Assembly (NCBI GenBank): GCA_013416795.1
Contig: RQSC01000678.1
Coordinates: 41,073 to 78,520 of the forward strand
Direction of reading: 5' to 3'
DNA: 37,448 nucleotides
Source of the DNA: Prasinococcaceae sp. CCMP 1430
Taxonomy: Eukaryota; Prasinodermophyta; Palmophyllophyceae; Prasinococcales; Prasinococcaceae
A program made the translations under genes and the position numbers. How positions within the stretch are numbered: the stretch's first letter is position 1; each line of letters opens with the position of its first letter. Below, piece by piece: positions 29,250 to 37,448 of this stretch. Below the pieces are notes generated by a model. It was given only the letters and a program-made list of their open reading frames with translations, had not been told where the DNA came from and made no database searches.

Positions 29250-30434
29250 TTAAGCGGCCTGCGGCGGCTCCTCGGGAATCTCCCCGAGCTTGTACACCCT
29301 CGCCGCGGTCGGCGCGCACGCGGCTCCCGCGCCTGGTCCGAAGCCACTGGCGGCTCCGTGCTGAACTGCGGGCTGACCGAACGCCACCGTGGGCGAGCCC
29401 GCCGCGGCTGGTTGTCCAAACGCCGCCGCTGGCGAGCCGGCGACGACGGGGCTGGCGGGAGCCGGCTGCCCAAACGCGGTGGCGGGCGACCCCGCGGAGG
29501 CGGGGGTCGCCTGGGGGAAGGCCGACCCCGGAGAGACCGAGCCACCTAATCCACCAGGATGAGCCTGCTGCTGCTGCGGCGCCGGCGGCTGCTGCGCGCC
29601 GAAGTGGCTGGGCTGCCCGAAGCCGCTCGGCTGCCCGAAGCCTGCGCCTGCGCCAGTCTGTCCGAAGCCACTGCCAGCGCCTGCGCTCGTCTGCCCCAAA
29701 CCCGCTCCGGCACTGGGCTGTCCGAAGCCCCCACCAGCGGTCGCACTGGGCTGTCCGATGCCAGCGCCGGCCGCGGCCGCCTGTCCGAAGCCGCTGGGTT
29801 GTCCGAAGCCGCCTGCCGCGACTCCGCCTTGCGCCTGCCCGAACCCGCCACCTGCGGGGGAGGCGCTGGCGCCCTGTCCAAACCCGCCTCCGGTCGTTCC
29901 GGCCACGCCCTGTCCGAAGCCGCCTCCCGCAGGCTTGCCGAAGCCCCCGCTGGCAGGCATGCCGAACCCACCCGCAGCCGCACCAGCGGCGCCCTGCCCG
30001 AAGCCGCTCGACTGTCCGAAGCCCCCTCCCGTCTGTCCAAAGCCGGCGCTTCGTTGGCCGAAGCCTCCGCCCGTCTGTCCGAAGCCACCGGCGGCCTGCG
30101 CTTGGCCCGTGCCCGAACCGAAGCCTCCTCCTCCCCCGCGGAACCCTCCCTGCTGCTGCTGCTCGCCAGCGGGCCGGCCGAACCTGAGCGGTACGACGCC
30201 CTGTGGCGCCGGTGCTGCGGTCGGCATGCCGCCGCGCGCCTTGGAGACGGCCATGAGTTCCTGCTTGCGCGCGTGCGACGCGCGCTGCCACTCCGCGGCG
30301 TACGCCTGGAGCGGCGTGCCCGCACGCGCCGCCTCCATCGCGGCGAAGCGGTCCTCCTCGAAGCTCCAGTCGCCCCCCACGGCGCTCTGCCCGCTGCGCA
30401 GCGGCGCGTAGCACGTGAGATGCCACCGTGGCAT
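29250..30434 (-). CDS. FG-repeat nucleoporin, NUP42/plant C3H16-like; N-terminus unresolved
   Basis: Predicted nuclear pore component at the cytoplasmic face, working in mRNA export with Gle1/Dbp5. The frame is open from 30788 to the stop at 29250, but the first in-frame ATG is at 30434 (MPRWHLTCYAPL). The segment WHLTCYAPLRSG, then GGDWSFEEDRFAAMEAARAG, matches the conserved block after the CCCH finger in plant-type C3H/NUP42 proteins. A long FG region follows with more than 20 GFGQ/AFGQ repeats among Gly, Ala, Ser and Pro (about 30180-29330), ending VYKLGEIPEEPPQAA. Upstream of the ATG the translation still looks genuine (GGNRFGALQGRV, DWRTEANNDLKNE), so the real N-terminus, and any CCCH finger, is probably in an upstream exon that I could not place. 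It converges with the surface protein gene, 120 bp apart. Confidence 0.75.
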   Translation of the reverse strand: MPRWHLTCYAPLRSGQSAVGGDWSFEEDRFAAMEAARAGTPLQAYAAEWQRASHARKQELMAVSKARGGMPTAAPAPQGVVPLRFGRPAGEQQQQGGFRGGGGGFGSGTGQAQAAGGFGQTGGGFGQRSAGFGQTGGGFGQSSGFGQGAAGAAAGGFGMPASGGFGKPAGGGFGQGVAGTTGGGFGQGASASPAGGGFGQAQGGVAAGGFGQPSGFGQAAAAGAGIGQPSATAGGGFGQPSAGAGLGQTSAGAGSGFGQTGAGAGFGQPSGFGQPSHFGAQQPPAPQQQQAHPGGLGGSVSPGSAFPQATPASAGSPATAFGQPAPASPVVAGSPAAAFGQPAAAGSPTVAFGQPAVQHGAASGFGPGAGAACAPTAARVYKLGEIPEEPPQAA

Positions 30435-30788
30435 CTCGTTCTTGAGGTCGTTGTTCGCCTCGGTGCGCCAGTCGCCGCCGCCGCGCGCGCCGGCATTCGT
30501 GTCGCCCACGCGCCCCTGCAGCGCGCCGAATCGGTTGCCCCCGCCAGCGTGCCCGCCCCCGCCACCCCACCCACCCTGGCCGCCCCACGCGCCGCTTCCG
30601 CCCCTGCTGCCGCCGTTGCTGCTGACGCGTGGAGCGCGCGCTGTGGCCCGCGTCGCGCGCTGCTCGGCGCTCGGCTCGCTCGGTCGGGGCGCGCGCTCGG
30701 TCGGCAGCTTCCTCAGCCTCGTGAAAAGCAGGGGAAGGGGGGGGGGAGGCGGCAGGAGCGCGCTTTTCGGATCAAAATTGCGCTTCAA

Positions 30789-31453
30789 TTCGCGCCGTGG
30801 TTGTGCTTCTGTCTGCGGTCGCGGGTGCTATCATTTCCCGGCCGGCCGGCTTGGGGGGGTCGTTGACTTCCCTGATACTCTTCCCTGCGGAAGCAAAAGC
30901 GAGGCAGGCAGCAAACCACAAACCACTGCTGAAACCAGCCTGCCAGCCCGGCCGGGGGTGCACACACCCGGTGTCTTTCGATGGTCTCCCCCAGTCAGGC
31001 GCGCCATCGATCGATGCAGACGAACCAAATGCCATCGATGGATCCATCGACGCGTGCGCGAGACTCCCCAGGGGGGATCCCCGCCGCGTGCGTGCGGGCC
31101 TGGTCTGGCCGGGGCAGCCCCAACAACAAACCCAACCAACAACACCAACCAACCAATCGCGTTTGTCACCCAAACGCGAAACGCACCGCCCTGCCGCGGA
31201 TCCGGATCCCAATCCGTCGCCCTCCGACCAAACTTTAGATAGCTCGCCGTAGCTCGCGCCGCGCCCGGCCCGTGGCGCGCTCCCCGCGCGACCGACCAAC
31301 ACCCGGCCAGACATGCAGCCAGCCAGGCAGGCCAGCCGGAGATAAACACGACCACCTCGGGCGTTTTTCCCCCCCTCCCCCTTCTTCTGCCCTGCACATC
31401 CGTGGTGGGTCGTTTTCTTCGTCGCGGGCCTTTTGGGCAGCGGGATCATCGGG
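30789..31453. other. Intergenic or cryptic-exon region between nucleoporin and array gene
   Basis: Clearly lower in GC than its neighbours, with clusters of CCATCGAT/ATCGATGG palindromic words (about 31005-31055) and CCAACCAA/AACAACA words (about 31118-31160). It may hold the nucleoporin's first exon and both promoters. No CCCH pattern was found on the - strand in the frames I read. Confidence 0.5.
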
Positions 31454-34400
31454 ATGCGTGGGAAAATTCAGGCAAGCGGGGATTCTTCATCTTCATCGGC
31501 GCGGCGTGGCTGGGGGGGACCTCGGGGGAGGTGTGGCGGGCCTCTCCTCTGTCCTCTCTCCCGCCCACTGCACGGCGCCCGCGGCGCGCGCGGCACACGC
31601 TGCGCGCGCGCGGCGCAGACCGTGCCTGGCAACGCTGTGCTGACGACCATCGCGGTGAACAACACCACGGACGGCACGCAGCTCTGTGCTGTCGGCCCCA
31701 TCCTGAGCGCAGAGGACGGCACTTCCGTGGCCGTCGAGGAGGCGTCGTGCGAGGTCCCCAGCGAGGTCCCTGGTCAGACCCCCGCCGACAACGCCACCAG
31801 CCCCGACAATGCGACCGACAGCGGCGGCGGCTTCGTCATCGACGAGGACGTGCGCCTCTTCGTGGGAGAGCTGACCGACGGCGGCGTGGACGTGGACATC
31901 ATGAACCCAGATGTGGCAGTGGCTGGCTTGGAGCTCCACTTCATCGATCAGGACGGCAACAAGCTCACCATTGGAAGCGTCGGTGATGAGGGGGCCGCGG
32001 CCGCCGCAAACCTGCCAGCACGTAGCGAAGGGAATCGCGTAACCTTCATCGACCTAGCAGCCGGCACAGCATCCATCCCTGCCGGTGGCCAGCGCTTGCT
32101 TGCTCGCTTCGAGTTCGGGAGCACGAACGGCGTGACCTCGGTGTGCCTTGAGCAGTTCGTGGTCACGTCCGCGACCGGCCAGACTCTAGAGACCAGCACC
32201 GTGTGTGGCGGCACGCCGGCCGTCGCGGGCGGCGAGGACAACGGCACGGACGTGCTGGCCAACGTGCGCGCCGAGCCGGTGAGCGATGGCACCTTCGACG
32301 TACTGTACCGGTCGAAGGTGCCGCTGTCGAGCTTCCGGTTCGAGCTGCGCACGCTGCTCGGCCAGGACGTGAGCTTCGCGAGCGCCGTGCCGGACACCGG
32401 CGCTGCCGGCGACGCAGGCTTCTCGGTGGTCGTGCGCGCGACCGGCGCCGTGAGTGGCCTGCGCCTCGACGGCCCGCCCGTCCCCGCCACCAGCGGCGAC
32501 GACTACGCGGTGCTGACGACCATCGCGGTGAACAACACCACGGACGGCACGCAGCTCTGTGCTGTCGGCCCGATCTTCAGCGCAGAGGACGGCACCTCCG
32601 TGGCCGTCGAGGAGGCGTCGTGCGAGGCTCCCAGCGCCGCCACGAGCGACAACGCCACCAGCCCTGACAATGCAACCGACAGCGGCGGCGGCTTCGTCAT
32701 CGACGAGGACGTGCGCCTCTTCGTGGGAGAGCTGACCGACGGCGGCGTAGACGTGGACATCATGAACCCAGATGTGGCAGTGGCTGCCTTGCAATTTACT
32801 TTCATCGATCAGGACGGCAACCCACTGACAGTCGCCAGCGTGGGCCAGGAGGGCGCCGCGGCCGACGCGGCCGTACCTGCCACCGTGAGCGGGGATCTCG
32901 TGGCGTTCTTCAGCCTGGGTGGGGGCTCCATCCCTGCCGGTGGCCAGCGTCTGCTTGCTCGCGTCGAGTTCGGGAGCGCGAACGGCGTGACCTCGGTGTG
33001 CCTTGAGCAGTTCGTGGTCACGTCCGAGACCGGCGACGTCGTGGAGGCCAGCACCGTGTGCGGCGGCAGCTCGGCCGGCAGCCCGCCGAGCTCGAGCTCG
33101 CCGTTGCCGTGCCTGCACGACCGGTTGCACGCGCGCGAGCCGGTGAGCGACGGCACCTTCGACGTACTGTACCGGTCGAAGGTACCGCTGGCGGGCTTCC
33201 AGTTCGAGCTGCGCACGCTGCTCGGCCAGGAAGTGAGCTTCGCGAGCGCCGTGTCGGACACCGGCGCTGCTGACGCCGCCGGCTTTACGGTGACCGTCGG
33301 TCCGACCGGCATCGTGACTGCTCTTGGCAGCCTGGCCAGTAGCGACCAGCTGATACCGGCCACCAGCGGCGACGACTTGCGACACGACTGCTGGTAGCGC
33401 CACTTGTTGTGGTGCCTGCCGTGCGTCGAGACTGCTGTCGGCCCCATCCTGAGCGCAGAGGACGGCACCTCCGTGGCCGTCGAGGAGGCGTCGTGCGAGG
33501 CTCCCAGCGCCGCCACGAGCGACAACGCCACCAGCCCCGACAATGCGACCGACAGCGGCGGCGGCTTCGTCATCGACGAGGACGTGCGCCTCTTCGTGGG
33601 AGAGCTGACCGACGGCGGCGTGGACGTGGACATCATGAACCCAGATGTGGCAGTGGCTGCCTTGCAATTTACTTTCATCGATCAGGACGGCAACCCACTG
33701 ACAGTCGCCAGCGTGGGCCAGGAGGGCGCCGCGGCCGACGCGGCCGTACCTGCCACCGTGAGCGAGGATCTCGTGGCGTTCTTCAGCCTGGGTGGCGGCT
33801 CCATCCCTGCCGGTGGCCAGCGTCTGCTGGCTCGCGTCGAGTTCGGGAGCGCGAACGGCGTGACCTCGGTGTGCCTTGAGCAGTTCGTGGTCACGTCCGA
33901 GACCGGCCAGACTCTAGAGACCAGCACCGTGTGCGGCGGCAGCTCGGCCGGCTCGGGCGGCTCGAGCTCGAGCGGCAACGGCACGGACGTGCTGGCCAAC
34001 GTGCGCGCCGAGCCGGTGAGCGACGGCACCTTCGACGTACTGTACCGGTCGAAGGTACCGCTGGCGGGCTTCCAGTTCGAGCTGCGCACGCTGCTCGGCC
34101 AGGAAGTGAGCTTCGCGAGCGCCGTGTCGGACACCGGCGCTGCTGACGCCGCCGGCTTTACGGTGACCGTCGGTCCGACCGGCATCGTGACTGCTCTTGG
34201 CAGCCTGGCCAGTAGCGACCAGCTGATACCGGCCACCAGCGGCGACGACTACGCTGTGCTGACGACCATCGCGGTGAACAACACCACGGACGGCACGCAG
34301 CTCTGCGCTGTCGGCCCCATCCTGAGCGCAGAGGACGGCACCTCCGTGGCCGTCGAGGAGGCGTCGTGCGAGGCTCCCAGCGCCGCCACGAGCGACAACG

Positions 34401-37400
34401 CCACCAGCCCCGACAATGCGACCGACAGCGGCGGCGGCTTCGTCATCGACGAGGACGTGCGCCTCTTCGTGGGAGAGCTGACCGACGGCGGCGTGGACGT
34501 GGACATCATGAACCCAGATGTGGCAGTGGCTGCCTTGCAATTTACTTTCATCGATCAGGACGGCAACCCACTGACAGTCGCCAGCGTGGGCCAGGAGGGC
34601 GCCGCGGCGGACGCTGCCCTGTCGCCAACCATCGGCGACGACGGCGTGATCTTCTTCGCCCTTGGCAGCACCTTCACCATTCCCGCGGGGGACCAGCGCC
34701 TGCTGGCCCGCTTCGAGTTCGGGAGCACGAATGGCGTGACCTCGGTGTGCCTGCAGCAGTTCGTGGCGACGTCCGCGACCGGCGACGTTCTGACGACCAG
34801 CACCGTGTGCGGCGGCGAGGACAACGGCACGGACGTGCTGGCCAACGTGCGCGCCGAGCCGGTGAGCGACGGCACCTTCGACGTACTGTACCGGTCGAAG
34901 GTGCCGTTGGCGGGCTTCCAGTTCGAGCTGCGCACGCTGCTCGGCCAGGCAGTGAGCTTTGCGACGGCCATGCCCGAGAGCGGCGCCGCTGGCGACGCTG
35001 ATTTCGTGACGGTCGTGGGCCCGACCGGCGTCGTGAGCGGCCTGCGCCTCATCAGCGACGGCCCGCCCGTCCCCGCGACCAGCGGCGACGTCTACGCGGT
35101 GCTGACGACCATCGCGGTGAACAACACCACGGATGGCACGCAGCTCTGCGCCGTGGGCCCCATCCTGACCGCGGAGGACGGCGACTCCGTGGCCGTCGAG
35201 GAGGCGTCGTGTGAAGTCCCCGACAATGCGACCGACAGCGGCGGCGGCTTCGTCATCGACGAGGACGTGCGCCTCTTCGTGGGAGAGCTGACCGACGGCG
35301 GCGTGGACGTGGACATCATGAACCCAGATGTGGCAGTGGCTGCCTTGCAATTTACCTTCATCGATCAGGACGGCAACCCACTGACAGTCGCCAGCGTGGG
35401 CCAGGAGGGCGCCGCGGCCGACGCGGCCGTACCTGCCACCGTGAGCGGGGATCTCGTGGCGTTCTTCAGCCTGGGTGGCGGCTCCATCCCTGCCGGTGGC
35501 CAGCGTCTGCTGGCTCGCGTCGAGTTCGGGAGCGCGAACGGCGTGACCTCGGTGTGCCTTGAGCAGTTCGTGGTCACGTCCGAGACCGGCCAGACTCTAG
35601 AGACCAGCACCGTGTGCGGCGGCAGCTCGGCCGGCTCGGGCGGCTCGAGCTCGAGCGGCAACGGCACGGACGTGCTGGCCAACGTGCGCGCCGAGCCGGT
35701 GAGCGACGGCACCTTCGACGTACTGTACCGGTCGAAGGTACCGCTGGCGGGCTTCCAGTTCGAGCTGCGCACGCTGCTCGGCCAGGAAGTGAGCTTCGCG
35801 AGCGCCGTGTCGGACACCGGCGCTGCTGACGCCGCCGGCTTTACGGTGACCGTCGGTCCGACCGGCATCGTGACTGCTCTTGGCAGCCTGGCCAGTAGCG
35901 ACCAGCTGATACCGGCCACCAGCGGCGACGACTACGCTGTGCTGACGACCATCGCGGTGAACAACACCACGGACGGCACGCAGCTCTGCGCTGTCGGCCC
36001 CATCCTGAGCGCAGAGGACGGCACCTCCGTGGCCGTCGAGGAGGCGTCGTGCGAGGCTCCCAGCGCCGCCACGAGCGACAACGCCACCAGCCCCGACAAT
36101 GCGACCGACAGCGGCGGCGGCTTCGTCATCGACGAGGACGTGCGGCTCTTCGTGGGAGAGCTGACCGACGGCGGCGTAGACGTGGACATCATGAACCCAG
36201 ATGTGGCAGTGGCTGCCTTGCAATTTACTTTCATCGATCAGGACGGCAACCCACTGACAGTCGCCAGCGTGGGCCAGGAGGGCGCCGCGGCCGACGCGGC
36301 CGTACCTGCCACCGTGAGCGAGGATCTCGTGGCGTTTTTCAGCCTGGGTGGCGGCTCCATCCCTGCCGGCGGCCAGCGTCTGCTGGCTCGCGTCGAGTTC
36401 GGGAGCGCGAACGGCGTGACCTCGGTGTGCCTTGAGCAGTTCGTGGTCACGTCCGAGACCGGCCAGACTCTAGAGACCAGCACCGTGTGCGGCGGCAGCT
36501 CGGCCGGCTCGGGCGGCTCGAGCTCGAGCGGCAACGGCACGGACGTGCTGGCCAACGTGCGCGCCGAGCCGGTGAGCGACGGCACCTTCGACGTACTGTA
36601 CCGGTCGAAGGTACCGCTGGCGGGCTTCCAGTTCGAGCTGCGCACGCTGCTCGGCCAGGAAGTGAGCTTCGCGAGCGCCGTGTCGGACACCGGCGCTGCT
36701 GACGCCGCCGGCTTTACGGTGACCGTCGGTCCGACCGGCATCGTGACTGCTCTTGGCAGCCTGGCCAGTAGCGACCAGCTGATACCGGCCACCAGCGGCG
36801 ACGACTACGCTGTGCTGACGACCATCGCGGTGAACAACACCACGGACGGCACGCAGCTCTGCGCTGTCGGCCCCATCCTGAGCGCAGAGGACGGCACCTC
36901 CGTGGCCGTCGAGGAGGCGTCGTGCGAGGCTCCCAGCGCCGCCACGAGCGACAACGCCACCAGCCCCGACAATGCGACCGACAGCGGCGGCGGCTTCGTC
37001 ATCGACGAGGACGTGCGGCTCTTCGTGGGAGAGCTGACCGACGGCGGCGTAGACGTGGACATCATGAACCCAGATGTGGCAGTGGCTGCCTTGCAATTTA
37101 CTTTCATCGATCAGGACGGCAACCCACTGACAGTCGCCAGCGTGGGCCAGGAGGGCGCCGCGGCCGACGCGGCCGTACCTGCCACCGTGAGCGAGGATCT
37201 CGTGGCGTTTTTCAGCCTGGGTGGCGGCTCCATCCCTGCCGGCGGCCAGCGTCTGCTGGCTCGCGTCGAGTTCGGGAGCGCGAACGGCGTGACCTCGGTG
37301 TGCCTTGAGCAGTTCGTGGTCACGTCCGAGACCGGCCAGACTCTAGAGACCAGCACCGTGTGCGGCGGCAGCTCGGCCGGCTCGGGCGGCTCGAGCTCGA

Positions 37401-37448
37401 GCGGCAACGGCACGGACGTGCTGGCCAACGTGCGCGCCGAGCCGGTGA
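31454..37448 (+). CDS. Array-type cohesin-like surface protein (3' partial; one in-frame TAG)
   Basis: From the ATG at 31454 the frame runs to the window end with one stop, TAG at 33396-33398 inside parallel-complement segment 2. The protein is a chain of a two-part unit of about 291 residues. Part A opens with the VIDEDVRLFVGELTDGGVDV motif and contains FIDQDGNPLTVASVG, an IPAGGQRLLAR block and VCLEQFVVTS, ending CGG. Part B contains DVLANVRAEPVSDGTFDVLY, VPLAGFQFELRTLLGQ, VLTTIAVNNTTDGTQLCAVG and EEASCE, then an NATSPDNATD linker rich in N-glycosylation sequons. Part A and Part B look like paired cohesin-like beta sandwiches. The start is uncertain: residues before 31632 show no clear signal peptide and module homology begins abruptly at 31632, in the middle of Part B. 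A likely secreted or surface glycoprotein by analogy with its neighbour at 24968. Confidence 0.72.
33080..33135 (+). other. Parallel-complement segment 3 (complemented, not reversed)
   Basis: All 56 bases complement 33953-34008 in the same direction (TCGGGCGGCTCGAGCTCGAG becomes AGCCCGCCGAGCTCGAGCTC). Flanks are normal module sequence. The reading frame continues without a stop, but SGGSSSSGNGTDVLANVRA is replaced by SPPSSSSPLPCLHDRLHAR. Confidence 0.95.
33378..33432 (+). other. Parallel-complement segment 2 (complemented, not reversed)
   Basis: All 55 bases complement 34251-34305 in the same direction (ACGCTGTGCTGACGACCATC becomes TGCGACACGACTGCTGGTAG). It ends at the same module position as segment 1 but begins 19 bp later. 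It introduces the only stop (33396-33398) in the array gene. Confidence 0.95.

Larger units (their letters stand above)
31841..37448 (+). repeat. Tandem array of in-frame module repeats (861/873/810 bp)
   Basis: The landmark GACGAGGACGTGCG occurs at 31841, 32702, 33575, 34448, 35258, 36131 and 37004. Spacings are 861, 873, 873, 810, 873 and 873 bp, all multiples of three. Units from 33575, 35258, 36131 and 37004 are almost identical; the unit at 34448 is more diverged in part A and ends short by 63 bp in the sequon linker. A single related unit stands at 26072 in the neighbouring surface gene. The array continues beyond the window. Confidence 0.95.

Noticed and set aside
32186-35350. Long - strand open frames across the module array
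   Set aside because: They are antisense shadows that repeat with the same module period. The + strand has the signal-peptide gene relatives and conserved motifs.

Overview
The window reads as nuclear DNA of a GC-rich unicellular eukaryote, most likely an alga. The evidence is a four-domain voltage-gated Ca2+ channel, a URB2-type nucleolar protein, an FG nucleoporin, spliceosomal introns of about 140-260 bp in some genes, and large secreted proteins with proline-rich PPSPPP linkers. Many genes show no introns. The sequence alone does not settle the lineage; a haptophyte, prasinophyte or pelagophyte would all fit. I saw no rRNA, tRNA, CRISPR array or recognisable transposase. No bacterial-type operon, RBS or terminator logic applies.

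Layout. 1-965 (+): 3' part of a SpoU-type rRNA 2'-O-methyltransferase. 1180-7419 (-): a complete, uninterrupted Cav-like channel with an EEEE filter. 7420-8935: divergent intergenic region with a six-copy 55-bp tandem repeat. 8936-10404 (+): DUF1295/steroid-reductase-like membrane enzyme in four exons. 10769-11344 (-): small basic protein, unrecognised. 11878-16965 (+): URB2/NPA2-like ribosome biogenesis protein. About 17086-17670 (-): small two-helix membrane protein. 18081-19586 (+): guanine deaminase. 19973-23045: tandem duplication of an unrecognised secreted acidic protein gene (two copies, - strand). 23225-24109 (-): class I methyltransferase. 24968-29129 (+): cell-surface protein built of cohesin-like beta-sandwich modules, with a signal peptide and a C-terminal membrane helix, disrupted by one frameshift and one stop. 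29250-30434 or further (-): NUP42-like FG nucleoporin. 31454 to the window end (+): a second, array-type surface protein made of near-identical modules of about 291 residues, running off the window.

The most striking observation is inside the cohesin-like module genes. Three segments (26775-26848, 33080-33135, 33378-33432) are exact base-by-base complements of the homologous module sequence WITHOUT reversal. They are not inversions: they read as the opposite strand written in the same left-to-right direction. Length, and so phase, is kept. Two of them create the same in-frame TAG, because the module's ATC becomes TAG. No replication, recombination or inversion process I know of makes a parallel complement, so a data or assembly artefact is the leading explanation, but the match is exact (74/74, 56/56 and 55/55 bases) and raw reads should be checked.

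Other points of interest are: a GC-AG intron present in one of the two duplicated secreted-protein genes and absent from the other; a poly-glycine microsatellite expansion in one copy only; a GGGTY tract next to the URB2 start; and the recent amplification of the surface-protein modules.
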